Positions 24,924 through 37,196 are shown, numbered from the stretch's first letter. The stretch: 64,000 bases of DNA from Planotetraspora silvatica (GCF_016863315.1 NZ_BOOQ01000019.1:62001-126000), one strand, 5' to 3'. Numbers and translations: made by a program. Notes: generated by a model from the letters alone, not told the origin.

Positions 24924-26675
24924 TCACAGATCGAGGACGAGATCGGTCTCCGGCCGGGAACAGCAGACGAGGACCTCGCCCTGGGCGGGAGGTTCGAGCG
25001 GAGCCGGTGAGTAGTCCACGTTCCCGCTGACGATCGGCGTCGTGCAGGTGTGGCAGACACCCGTACGGCATGACCATCGTGTGGGCACGTCGCAGGCGTC
25101 GGCGAGATCCAGCAGGGAGCGGAACCGAGGCGACCAGCGGACCGACAGGCCGCTGCGGGCGAAGGTGACCAGCGCGCCCGTGCCCGGTCGCCCGGGCGGC
25201 TGATGGGGCGGTGTGCGGGGCCGACCGGCGATTCCGGGAGTGACGGCGCCGCGAGCACCGAAGAGTTCGGTGTGGATGTGATCCGCCGCCAGGCCGATGT
25301 CGAGCAGTGCGTCGTGGAGGGCGCTCATGAAGCCTTCCGGCCCGCAGAGGTAGGCCGTCGCCTCCGCCGGGACGCCGAGGTCTCTCAGGCTGTCCTCTGT
25401 GGGCCGGCCACGGGTAACACCCGCCCTGGGGGCGGGCTCCTCCTCCGGCGAGGTGTAGAAGACGTGTTCGTGCGCTTCGTGCAGCGAGGCCAGCAGCGTG
25501 TGCGCCTCGCCGGCGAAGGCGTGCTGACTCCTGCTCCGTGTGGTGTGGATCCACCAGACCGGTCGCCGGGTCCGTTCGGCGGCGAGCCGGTGCAGCATCG
25601 ACAGGACCGGGGTCACCCCGATTCCCCCCGATATGAGGAGCACGGGCGCCGTGCCGGGCGTGAGGACGAAGTCGCCCCGGGGAGCCGCGGCCTCCAGGAC
25701 GGCGCCCGTACGGAGACCCGCGTGCAGGTACCGGCTCACGACGCCATGGGGGTCCCGTTTCACGCTGAGGCGGTACGCGGGCGACCCGGGGGCCGACGAG
25801 AGGGAGTAACTCCGTACGGGAGGAGGGTCCCCCGCACCGCTGACGCGAAGTGTCAGATACTGCCCCGCCTCGGCGGCGGGCAGGCTGCCGCCGTCCTCCG
25901 CCTCGAGCCGGATGGACAGGACCGACGGGGTCTCCTCGGTGATCCGGGTGACGCGCAACGGCCTGAAGCCCGGCCAGCCTCGTTCCCCGGCCGCGGAAAC
26001 GGTCGCCTGGTCCTCAGCCGCGGAAGCGGTCGCGTGGTCCTCGGCCATCTCGAGGAAGGACTGACGCCATCCGGGGCTCAGTGCCGGAATGGCCAGCGCC
26101 CTGCGCACCGTGTCCGGGTCGCGGCCCGGCAGATAGAGGAGCGCGTCGATTTCGGCGACACTGAGGGCTCCGGGCCCGGTCCTGGTCCGGATGATGTCGT
26201 CGCCGGCCCGCACCTCGCCTTCGGTGATGACACGGAGGTAGAAGCCGGGACGGCGATGGGAGACGAGAAGCGCGGGCATCTCCGGCTCGCCGAGACGCAG
26301 ACCCACGCGGTAGCAGGTGACCCGCGGCTGCGTCACCTCGAACTCGGCCCCGCCGATGCGGTACCGGTCGCCGATGCACACCTCGTCGTCGGGCAGGCCG
26401 TCGACCGTGAAGTTCTCCCCGAACTGGCCGAACTCGAAGTCCGTACGGCCCAGGTGCTCCTGCCAGTGCGCATACGACTGGATCTGGTAGACGAGCACGG
26501 CGCGCTGCTCCCCACCATGCCCCTGCAGGTCGCCCTGACCGTCACCGTCGACGTTGAGCCGCCGGACCGTCCGCGGACCCGTCACCGGGTGCTTCCACAC
26601 GCCGGTGTGGACGGTTCTGCCCTGCCACGGCACGTCCTTCGGCATTCCGACATTCACTGACAGGAGTCTTGCCAT
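24924..26675 (-). CDS. Fusion of MOSC domain and NAD(P)H/FAD/2Fe-2S reductase
   Basis: A 583-residue multidomain protein. Residues 1 to about 215 are a YiiM-like MOSC domain, with the conserved sulfur-carrying Cys in QPRVTCYRV, and a short three-helix segment. From about 240 a ferredoxin-reductase module follows with the FAD motif VRSYSLSS, nucleotide motif LLISGGIGVTPVLSML and YLCGPEGFM. The C-terminal 2Fe-2S ferredoxin has Cys in SCRTGVCHTC and LVCCSRPE. It would supply electrons to molybdenum-cofactor chemistry, for example reducing N-hydroxylated or other xenobiotic substrates. The start was chosen for GGGGAGGGG before the ATG. Divergent from a LysR regulator. Confidence 0.9.
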   Translation of the reverse strand: MARLLSVNVGMPKDVPWQGRTVHTGVWKHPVTGPRTVRRLNVDGDGQGDLQGHGGEQRAVLVYQIQSYAHWQEHLGRTDFEFGQFGENFTVDGLPDDEVCIGDRYRIGGAEFEVTQPRVTCYRVGLRLGEPEMPALLVSHRRPGFYLRVITEGEVRAGDDIIRTRTGPGALSVAEIDALLYLPGRDPDTVRRALAIPALSPGWRQSFLEMAEDHATASAAEDQATVSAAGERGWPGFRPLRVTRITEETPSVLSIRLEAEDGGSLPAAEAGQYLTLRVSGAGDPPPVRSYSLSSAPGSPAYRLSVKRDPHGVVSRYLHAGLRTGAVLEAAAPRGDFVLTPGTAPVLLISGGIGVTPVLSMLHRLAAERTRRPVWWIHTTRSRSQHAFAGEAHTLLASLHEAHEHVFYTSPEEEPAPRAGVTRGRPTEDSLRDLGVPAEATAYLCGPEGFMSALHDALLDIGLAADHIHTELFGARGAVTPGIAGRPRTPPHQPPGRPGTGALVTFARSGLSVRWSPRFRSLLDLADACDVPTRWSCRTGVCHTCTTPIVSGNVDYSPAPLEPPAQGEVLVCCSRPETDLVLDL

Positions 26676-26757
26676 CGTGGTCCCCTCCCCTGTTCCCCGC
26701 GTCACCGCTGGTCAGGGCCTCCTAGACCGACTGTAACCACCGGCCGGGGGGCCTCGC

Positions 26758-26787
26758 GTCCGTCGGAAGATGAAACTTCCGGCGGAC
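26758..26787. promoter_or_regulatory. Interrupted 30-bp dyad between the MOSC-reductase and LysR genes
   Basis: GTCCG-tc-GGAAG at 26758-26769 mirrors CTTCC-gg-CGGAC at 26776-26787 around ATGAAA. All ten arm bases pair. It lies 18 bases before the LysR ATG and is the best candidate operator for the LysR protein controlling both directions. Confidence 0.55.
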
Positions 26788-26804
26788 GGAGTTAGATTTT
26801 GCGA

Positions 26805-27716
26805 ATGGCCACTCTCCGAGCACTCGAGTGCCTCGTGGCCTTGGTCGACACCGGATCGGTGACCAGGGCCGCCGCGGAGCTGCACATGTCCCAGCCCGCG
26901 CTCTCGCACCAGATCGCCGCCCTCGAGCGGGAGCTGGGCACGCCCGTCGTGGAGCGCCTGTCGCGCGGCGTCCGGGTGACGGCCGCGGGTCGCGCCGCCG
27001 TAGGCGAGGCCCGCGTCGCGCTCCAGGCCGCGGCCCAGGCCGTCCATCTGGGTCGTGAGGTCGGCGCGGGACGCACCGGCCGTCTCCGGATCGCCTGCGC
27101 CGAGACGATGACCGCCTGGCTCCTGGTGCCGGTGTTACGCCGGTGGCGCGCCCGCCGTCCCGATGTCCGGCTGGACCTGATGGAGTTCACCAGCACGGAT
27201 CGCATGGTCGAGCGGCTCGAGGCGGGCGGCACCGACCTGGTGATCGGCCCGCGGCCGACCGGAACCTCCGCCCACCTCGAGGTGCTCGGCCAGGAGGAGA
27301 TGGTCGTCGTGGCGCCCGATGGCCACGGTTTCGCGGCCGAATCCTCGATCGCCCCCGCGCGGCTCACCGCCGAGCCGTTCGTGCACTACGACCCGGAGAA
27401 CGGGCTGGCGGTGTGGGTGGACCAGTTCGCCTCCGGGCATCAGGTCGCGCTCGCACCGGTGTTGCGGACGCGGAGCCCGCGGACCGCGGCGCAGCTCGCG
27501 GGGGCCGGGATGGGCGTGACCATCGTGCCCGCCTCCGCCCTCATGAGCCGCCCGTCCGGCGTGGTACGCCCGCTGAGCCCGCCCGTCCACCGCGACGTGG
27601 TCGCGATCGTGGCGGCTCCCGCCGACGAACTGGCCCGGCGGTTCGTCGCCGATCTGCACCGGCGCGGAATTCCCACGGCCGACTTCGAGGGTCGCCCTCC
27701 ATCCACCCAGGGGTAA
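26805..27716 (+). CDS. LysR-family transcriptional regulator
   Basis: A 303-residue protein: N-terminal winged helix-turn-helix (ALECLVALVDTGSVTRAAAE, then LHMSQPALSHQIAALERELG) and a two-lobed effector-binding domain from about residue 90. It probably regulates the divergent MOSC-reductase/quinone oxidoreductase genes in response to their substrate. The ATG at 26805 is preferred to a TTG 6 bases earlier. A TAGATT sequence ends 6 bases before the ATG, so transcription may be leaderless. Confidence 0.9.
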   Translation: MATLRALECLVALVDTGSVTRAAAELHMSQPALSHQIAALERELGTPVVERLSRGVRVTAAGRAAVGEARVALQAAAQAVHLGREVGAGRTGRLRIACAETMTAWLLVPVLRRWRARRPDVRLDLMEFTSTDRMVERLEAGGTDLVIGPRPTGTSAHLEVLGQEEMVVVAPDGHGFAAESSIAPARLTAEPFVHYDPENGLAVWVDQFASGHQVALAPVLRTRSPRTAAQLAGAGMGVTIVPASALMSRPSGVVRPLSPPVHRDVVAIVAAPADELARRFVADLHRRGIPTADFEGRPPSTQG

Positions 27717-27994
27717 CCCCTTGGTTCGTCAGGGACCCCGCCGGGTGGCCAGGCCTCTGCCCGAACACAAGTAACTACTTTTCCGTAGTTTTGCCGGTGC
27801 CGGGGGTCAACCCCCGTCTGCGTGCCGCTTTGCCCGTCCGGAACGGGCCGACAGAACCCCGTGAAACCGTAAAGAAGCATGTGAATGCAATTGGCCGGCG
27901 CCCTGCTGACTTGAGTCGTTCAAGTTTCAACGTATACCGTATGCAAGACCCCAAAGACGTGGTCATCCCATCAATTCACACACCGGGAGGGGTC
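27717..27994. promoter_or_regulatory. Relatively AT-rich leader with two dyads and a promoter, before the orphan 107-residue gene
   Basis: This 278-base gap is less GC-rich than its surroundings. It contains AACTAC-n6-GTAGTT (27773-27790) and ACTTGA-gtcgt-TCAAGT (27909-27925). The second overlaps a possible promoter TTGAGT (27911-27916), 16 bases, TATACC (27933-27938). A GGGAGGGG ribosome site ends just before the ATG at 27995. The long leader suggests tight regulation. Confidence 0.45.
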
Positions 27995-28318
27995 ATGGTG
28001 GACGAACTAAGACCTAACCAGGTGCCCGAAGAGGCCCGCGGGGAGCTCCAGGATCTGCTTCACCACCTCGTCAGACTCGCCGGCTCACCGAGCGTCCACA
28101 GGATTCTGCTCAACGCCTGGCTGTCGCGCGAGGACTACGGGACCTTCGTGCATACGCTGCACCTGGCGTCCTACCTCATCGCGCATCTATGGGACTGGTT
28201 CGGCATCTACCTGCCGGACATGTTCCCGAGCGTGACTCCGTACCTGTGCCCGCACTGCGGGAAGCAGGCATGGCCTCGGGGGCCGGGGTTCGGGTTCCCC
28301 AACCCGGCCAGCAACTGA
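27995..28318 (+). CDS. Orphan 107-residue protein, function unknown
   Basis: I do not recognise this protein. It starts MVDELRPNQVPEEARGEL, is mostly helical with leucine/histidine-rich stretches (LLHHLVRLAGSP, TFVHTLHLASYLIAHLWDWF), and ends with YLCPHCGKQAWP, a single CxxC pair that could be half of a zinc-binding site, followed by a Gly/Pro tail. There is no signal peptide. The helical part could be a weak membrane or membrane-surface segment. A good ribosome site and its own promoter support it as a real gene. It stands alone between a LysR gene and a convergent CGNR regulator. Confidence 0.65.
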   Translation: MVDELRPNQVPEEARGELQDLLHHLVRLAGSPSVHRILLNAWLSREDYGTFVHTLHLASYLIAHLWDWFGIYLPDMFPSVTPYLCPHCGKQAWPRGPGFGFPNPASN

Positions 28319-28407
28319 CCTTGGAGTAGTCCTGCCAGGACGTTCGCCTCGGCGTGGACGCTTCGGCAATCGCTGGGGCAAGGGCAGACCCTCGCTCCCC
28401 GTAGGTA

Positions 28408-28434
28408 CGGCCCGCGGCCGACGGCGGCGGGCCG
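28408..28434. terminator. Hairpin between convergent genes
   Basis: CGGCCCGC (28408-28415) pairs with GCGGGCCG (28427-28434) around an 11-base loop, between the orphan gene and the end of the CGNR gene. Confidence 0.4.
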
Positions 28435-28445
28435 GCCGTTCCGGA

Positions 28446-28967
28446 TCAGTCGACCGGCGCCTGACGCGCCCTCTGGTAGTGCCGCCGGGCCTTCATCCTG
28501 TTCCCGCAGGCGGCCATCGAGCACCAACGGGCCTGATTGGTCTTGCTGCGGTCGAGCAGGAAGAGGTGACACTCGCCGTTGGCGCACGGCCTGAGCCGTC
28601 CCGGCTTCGTGCTTTCCACGGCGCTCCAGGACAGGACGGCTCTGACCGCCGACGCGCGCTCCGCCGGTGCGTCGAGGGACCATTCCACCCCGCGCTCCGA
28701 CACGACCGGGCGGTAGCCGACCCCTTCGAGGAACGGCGCCAGGACGGTCGGCGGCCGCTCACCGCTTACGACCGACTGCAGCGCGTCCCGCGCCTGCCGC
28801 GCGGCCTCCCAATCGGCGTGCGACCCGGATCCTCCTCGTTCCCGTAGCCAGACCCGTGCCTCGGCGGCGTCGCTCAGATGGTCCTGAACGACGCCGTCGA
28901 CGATCGGCGTGCTGTTGAGCAGGTCCAAGAGTGCGTCTTCGTCCGCCCGCGTCGTGGGCACGTACAT
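28446..28967 (-). CDS. CGNR zinc-finger (ABATE-domain) regulator
   Basis: A 173-residue protein with an N-terminal ABATE domain (about residues 8-120) and the C-terminal CGNR zinc finger CANGECHLFLLD...RWCSMAACGNRMKARRHY, with the four Cys in place. These proteins are predicted stress-responsive transcription factors. The gene is divergent from an alpha/beta hydrolase, its likely target, and the shared 83-base gap has two equally spaced TAACC/GGTTA dyads. Confidence 0.88.
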   Translation of the reverse strand: MYVPTTRADEDALLDLLNSTPIVDGVVQDHLSDAAEARVWLRERGGSGSHADWEAARQARDALQSVVSGERPPTVLAPFLEGVGYRPVVSERGVEWSLDAPAERASAVRAVLSWSAVESTKPGRLRPCANGECHLFLLDRSKTNQARWCSMAACGNRMKARRHYQRARQAPVD

Positions 28968-28970
28968 CTC

Positions 28971-29047
28971 TAACCTCTCTTCTTTATTTGACAGGTTACA
29001 TCTTGTCCTGGTTTGCTGCTAACCATCCAAGCCACTCATGGGGGTTA
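28971..29047. promoter_or_regulatory. Two equal TAACC-N18-GGTTA dyads in the CGNR/hydrolase gap
   Basis: TAACC (28971-28975) and GGTTA (28994-28998), then TAACC (29020-29024) and GGTTA (29043-29047): both pairs are separated by exactly 18 bases and the two dyads start 49 bases apart. A TTGACA box (28988-28993) lies in the first. The outer half-sites also serve as parts of the ribosome sites of the two genes. Confidence 0.5.
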
Positions 29048-29050
29048 GTT

Positions 29051-29923
29051 ATGGGGAACGTCCACCACCGTTACGCGACCGTGCAGGGCCGGCGGCTCTT
29101 CTACCGGGAGGCCGGACCGGCCGACGCACCCGTGCTCGTGTTGCTGCACGGCTTTCCGACCAGCTCGTTCATGTTCCGCGATCTCATCCCGGCCCTGGCG
29201 GACCGGTACCACGTCATCGCCCCCGACCACCTGGGCTTCGGGCTGTCCGACGCGCCGTCCGCCGACGAGTTCGACTACACCTTCGACGCGCTCACCGAAC
29301 TGACCGAGGGTCTGCTGAGCCAGTTGGGGGTCTCCCGCTACGCCATCTATGTCCAGGACTACGGCGCCCCGATCGGATGGCGGCTCGCCCTGAACCGGCC
29401 CGACGCGATCACGGCGATCATCACCCAGAGCGGCAACGCCTACGATGCCGGGTTCGTCGAGAACTTCTGGGAGACCGTCTGGGCCTACCAGCGCGAGCAG
29501 ACCCCGGAGACCGAGACGGCCATCCGGCAGGCCCTCACCCTCGAGGCGATCAAGTGGCAGTACGTCACCGGGGTGCAGGACGAGACCGTCGTCAGCCCGG
29601 ACACGTGGCATCACGACTTCGACCTGGTCTCACGCCCGGGCAACGACCGCGTCCAACTGGCCCTGTTCCTGGATTACGCGACCAATCTCCCGCTCTACCC
29701 GCGCCTGCACGAATACCTTCGCTCGCGGCAGACGCCCCTGCTCGCCGTCTGGGGACAGGGCGATGAGATCTTCGGCCCTCCGGGCGCTCTGGCCTTCGCC
29801 GACGACCTGCCCGACGCCCGGATCCATCTCCTCGAGGGTGGCCACTTCCTCCTCGAGAGCGCACTGGACGAGGTCACCGCCCTGATCCGAACCTTCCTCG
29901 CCCATTCACTGCCCAAGGACTGA
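29051..29923 (+). CDS. Alpha/beta hydrolase, epoxide hydrolase / haloalkane dehalogenase-like
   Basis: A 290-residue alpha/beta hydrolase. It has the oxyanion motif HGFPTSS, the nucleophile Asp in VQDYGAP, the acid region in LAVWGQGDEIF and the catalytic His in GGHFLLES. An Asp nucleophile is the mark of epoxide hydrolases and haloalkane dehalogenases. The residue after it is Tyr where true dehalogenases have a halide-binding Trp, which argues for an epoxide hydrolase or a different ester-type substrate. GTTAGTT-ATG start with a G-rich ribosome site. Divergent from the CGNR regulator. Confidence 0.85.
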   Translation: MGNVHHRYATVQGRRLFYREAGPADAPVLVLLHGFPTSSFMFRDLIPALADRYHVIAPDHLGFGLSDAPSADEFDYTFDALTELTEGLLSQLGVSRYAIYVQDYGAPIGWRLALNRPDAITAIITQSGNAYDAGFVENFWETVWAYQREQTPETETAIRQALTLEAIKWQYVTGVQDETVVSPDTWHHDFDLVSRPGNDRVQLALFLDYATNLPLYPRLHEYLRSRQTPLLAVWGQGDEIFGPPGALAFADDLPDARIHLLEGGHFLLESALDEVTALIRTFLAHSLPKD

Positions 29924-29939
29924 CCCCCCCCACCTGGGG

Positions 29940-30338
29940 CGTGATCATGCACAGGTTCGTGGATTGCCCGCCTGAGCAGCAAACACTCCCGCCGTGATCA
30001 TGCACGGATTCGTGAGCTGCGGGCATGACCAGCGGAATCTCCACCCGTGATCATGCACACTTTCCGGGAAACGGCCCCTGAACTGGGACGACATCATCCG
30101 TGATCATGCAAAGTCAGGGGCATGCGAACAGGGCCGCCCAAGATGTACGGCCGGCCGAGCGTGACACTGCATGATCACGAAAGACGATTCGCCTGCTCAC
30201 CGGCCCCCCACCCGAACCTGCGCATGATCACGGAGAGAGTCTTCGCTGGTCGACCATGTAGATCACGAACTTGTGCATGATCACGGTTAAAGTTCGGGCA
30301 GGTCAGGGGGCCTTCATGCGAATGTGTGCATGATCACG
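29940..30338. repeat. Symmetric array of eight 12-bp repeats with exact 53-bp period (4 direct + 4 inverted)
   Basis: CGTGATCATGCA stands at 29940, 29993, 30046 and 30099; its reverse complement stands at 30168, 30221 (one mismatch), 30274 and 30327. Every step inside a block is exactly 53 bp and the whole is symmetric about 30139. The 41-base spacers are also related when read in core orientation: TTC at spacer positions 5-7, GA at 23-24, C at 26 and G at 28 are shared by all six. The centre (30111-30167) is different but holds a compressed spacer piece at 30114-30128. The array fills the gap between two convergent genes, and its last copy supplies the stop codon of the Gfo/Idh gene. It contains no convincing gene. 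As RNA it could fold into one long nested hairpin. Confidence 0.9.
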
Positions 30339-31458
30339 CGGGGGTTATGGGGGTGGCGGGGGTTGTGGGGGTGGTGGATTCGCCGGTGGTGGGGGGGAGG
30401 TCGTTGAGTTCGAGCAGCCTGGTCACCGCTTGCTGCGCGGTCACGATGTCCTCCAAGGCTCCCGGCACTCCGGTGAGAGGCGGTACCCCGGAGGTCACCA
30501 TCGCGTGGAAGGCCGCGAGTTCACGTTCGAAGGACGGGGTGACGTCGCTGAACGCCACCCGCCCTTCGGCGCTCACGTCGGTGAGCCGGGTGGACGCGCC
30601 CAGCAGGTACGGCGTGGGGAAGACCATCTCGAAGGTGCCGGTGGCGTGGTGCACGGCCACGGTCTCCCGGTAGGCGGGATAGTCCTCCAGATAATGCCAA
30701 TGGATGGCATAACGCCCACCGGCGCGCAACGGGCCCGCCATCTCGACCGAGCGCCCGCCCGCTCCAGGCCAGGTCGTCACGTGGTCGACGCCCGACGGTC
30801 CGCCCGCGAGAAGGCGCAGCAGCGACAGATCGTGGCAGATGCTGTTGAGGATGGTCGTGTAGAGCCCGCGCGCCTCGGGCGGGGCGTCCCCGATGGCGGC
30901 GCGGATCAGCTCGTCCTCCCGGGCCCGGAACCTGTCGAGAACCTCGGCGGGCACGTCTGCGGGCGGTTCCGGGAGCCGGGCGAACGCCAACTGCGACCGG
31001 TCGCTCGGATGGAGCACGGTCACCTGGACGGCACGCACGTCGGCGGCCCGTCCGGCGACCCGCTGCACGGCGGGGTCGTACTGCTTCATGTACCCGACCA
31101 TCAGCCGGGGTCGCCCGGGATCCTCCAGTTCCGCGATCTCGGCCGCCTCCGCGCGGGTGTAGGCGAGAGGCTTCTCGCACAGTACGGCGTAGCCCCGGCG
31201 GAGCGCGTCGACGACCACGCGCCCGTGCGAACCCGACGTCAGCACCAGCACGGCGTCGAAGCCGCCCGCGTCGAGCATCTCCGTCACGTCGGTGTAGCGC
31301 CCGGCCACGCCGTACCGGTCGGCCATCCGCGCGGTCAGCGAGGCCGACAGGTCGCAGAGGGCGACCACCTCGAACAGGTCGCCGCGCCGCTCCAGCAGGG
31401 GCAGGTGCACCGTCTGCGCGATGACGCCGAGCCCGGCCACCGCCACCTTGAGCCTCAC
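30334..31458 (-). CDS. Gfo/Idh/MocA-family sugar oxidoreductase
   Basis: A 374-residue NAD(P)-dependent dehydrogenase: Rossmann motif VAGLGVIAQTVHLP (7-20), CEKPLAY (the EKP motif with catalytic Lys) and the C-terminal alpha/beta domain. It would oxidise or reduce a sugar or inositol derivative. Its GTG overlaps the stop of the isomerase gene (GTGA). It is last in the seven-gene leftward sugar operon. The final 18 residues are a low-complexity Thr/Pro tail (TTPTTPATPITPA) read from a G/T-rich stretch that runs into the 53-bp repeat array, which provides the TGA stop. Confidence 0.9.
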   Translation of the reverse strand: MRLKVAVAGLGVIAQTVHLPLLERRGDLFEVVALCDLSASLTARMADRYGVAGRYTDVTEMLDAGGFDAVLVLTSGSHGRVVVDALRRGYAVLCEKPLAYTRAEAAEIAELEDPGRPRLMVGYMKQYDPAVQRVAGRAADVRAVQVTVLHPSDRSQLAFARLPEPPADVPAEVLDRFRAREDELIRAAIGDAPPEARGLYTTILNSICHDLSLLRLLAGGPSGVDHVTTWPGAGGRSVEMAGPLRAGGRYAIHWHYLEDYPAYRETVAVHHATGTFEMVFPTPYLLGASTRLTDVSAEGRVAFSDVTPSFERELAAFHAMVTSGVPPLTGVPGALEDIVTAQQAVTRLLELNDLPPTTGESTTPTTPATPITPA

Positions 31459-32327
31459 AGGCCCACGCTCCTCAGAAGGTCCCGGTTGGCCCGCTGGTCG
31501 GCGAGGATCGCGCCGAGGTCCTGGCCGGTGGCGGGCGCGTCCTGCTCGATCACGATCCAGCCCTGATAGCCGACCTCGCGGAGCACGTCGGCGAACCCGG
31601 CGATGTCCACCTCACCCCGTCCCAGCGCGGGGAAGCAGCCGTTCGCCACCGCCGTGGTCAGGTCGCCGCCCCGGGCGAGAACCGCACGGTCGGCGTCCTT
31701 GACGTGGACCTGTGTCACGCGACCGGACCAGGCCCTGAGCGCGGCGACGGGGTCGCCTCCCGCGAGCCAGAGGTGGCCGGTGTCGAGGCAGATCCCGACG
31801 TCGGTGAGCTCGAGGAGCCTTTCGACGTCCTCCGGCGTCTCCACGTCGGTGCCGAGGTGGTAGTGGAAGGCCGGTTCCAGGCCGGCCTCACGGCACACCT
31901 CGGCCGCGGCCTGCACCCGGGCGGCGAACTCCGGCCAGTCCTCAGCGGCGATCCCGGGGGCCGCGCCTCCGGGACGCGCGAACCTGGCGACGTTGCTCGG
32001 GCAGGCAAGCGTCGGCCTGGGGGCGAAACGGGGGTCGTCCACGGGGACGCTCGCGAACACCTCGAGCGCCGCCCGCAGGCCGGTGAGGTCGGCGTCGAAC
32101 CCGGCGGCGTCGCCGTACCTCAGGTCGACCCAGCCGCCCGCCAGCCCGAGGCCCGCCCGCGCGAGATCGCCCGCTCCCAGGTAGCCGATCGGGCCGGAGT
32201 CGACCCCGTCGTATCCGGCCTCGGCCATCCCGGCGAGCAGTTCGCCGGGGCCGATCAGGTCGGTGTCGTGCCGGTAGATCCCGAAGTTCACAGGGGCGCT
32301 CGCCACCCGTGTCGTCGTGACTTCCAA
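31455..32327 (-). CDS. Sugar phosphate isomerase/epimerase (AP-endonuclease-2-like TIM barrel)
   Basis: About 290 residues of the xylose-isomerase-like TIM barrel family (IolE/hydroxypyruvate isomerase relatives). Metal-binding residues fall in FHYHLGTDVE, CLDTGHLWLAGGD and TQVHVKDAD, and it ends with WIVIEQDAP. It probably acts with the Gfo/Idh dehydrogenase on the same sugar. TTG start at 32327, chosen because GGAGGAG lies 6 bases upstream; the first ATG-type alternatives would enter the beta-galactosidase gene. Fourteen bases separate it from that gene. Confidence 0.82.
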   Translation of the reverse strand: MEVTTTRVASAPVNFGIYRHDTDLIGPGELLAGMAEAGYDGVDSGPIGYLGAGDLARAGLGLAGGWVDLRYGDAAGFDADLTGLRAALEVFASVPVDDPRFAPRPTLACPSNVARFARPGGAAPGIAAEDWPEFAARVQAAAEVCREAGLEPAFHYHLGTDVETPEDVERLLELTDVGICLDTGHLWLAGGDPVAALRAWSGRVTQVHVKDADRAVLARGGDLTTAVANGCFPALGRGEVDIAGFADVLREVGYQGWIVIEQDAPATGQDLGAILADQRANRDLLRSVGL

Positions 32328-32341
32328 GAGACTCCTCCGCT

Positions 32342-36223
<3,882 letters not shown>

Positions 36224-36224
<1 letters not shown>

Positions 36225-37195
36225 TACGCCGCCCCCTTGTCGCGGCGCTGGACGAGGCGCCAGTTGATGGCCGTGAACAGCAGGATCACCACGAAGACGG
36301 CCCAGGCGATGGCGGCGCCGTACCCGTAGTCGTTGTTGCTGAAGGCCTCGCGGTAGAAGTAGAGGATCGCGGTGAGGCCCGCCTGTCCCGGCCCGCCGGA
36401 ATTGGGGTTGATCGAGGCGTTGCCGCCGAACAGGACCTGCGGCTCGGTGAAGGTCTGCATCCCGTTGATCGTCGAGACGACGACGGTGAACAGGATGATC
36501 GGCCGGAGCTGCGGAACGGTGATCCGGAAGAACGTCTGGACCGGCCCCGCTCCGTCGATCTTGGCCGCCTCGTACATCTCCGTCGGGATCGCCTGAAGGC
36601 CGGCCAGGTAGAGGATCGCGTTGTAGCCCGTCCACTGCCAGGTGATGAGACTGGCGATGACGAGTTTGATCGTCCACTCGTTGCTCAGCCACGGCACCGC
36701 GCCGATGTGCAACGAGCCCAGGATCGCGTTGATCAGGCCCTGGTTGGTGCTGAAGACCGCGCCGAAGACGATGGCGATGGCCACCAGCGAGGTGACGTTC
36801 GGGATGAAGTACGCGATCCGATAGACCGAGGTGAAGCGGACCTTGGAGTTGAGCAGGACCGCGAGCACCAGCGCCAGGAACAACATCGGGACCGTGGACA
36901 TGATCCAGATCACGAAGGTGTTGTACAGCGACAACCAGAACGTGGAGTCCTTCACGAGGAACTCGAAGTTGCGAAGTCCCACGAACTGCATGTCGCCGAT
37001 GCCGTCCCAGCGCTGGAACGCGAGGTACAGCGAGAAGAGCACCGGCACCAGGCCGAACACCAGGAACAGCACGTAGAACGGCGAGATGGCCAGGTAGTGC
37101 GGCCAGTAGGTTCTCAACGCCCCCCGCCGGCGCCCCGCCGCGGGGCGTGCCCCAGGGGGAGCCTCGCGGGGAGGCGTCGTGCGGGTGTCGGTCAT
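36224..37195 (-). CDS. Carbohydrate ABC transporter permease (MalF type)
   Basis: A 323-residue permease with six or seven membrane segments starting near residue 30 (YLAISPFYVLFLVFGLVPVL) and the EAA loop EMYEAAKIDGAGPVQTFFRI. A Pro/Arg-rich cytoplasmic N-terminus of about 28 residues precedes it. It pairs with the MalG-type subunit. The ATG lies two bases after the stop of the binding-protein gene. Confidence 0.92.
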
Positions 37196-37196
37196 G

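Noticed and set aside
29940-30338. Possible CRISPR array
   Set aside because: The repeats are only 12 bp, half are inverted, the spacers are related to each other, and no cas genes are near.
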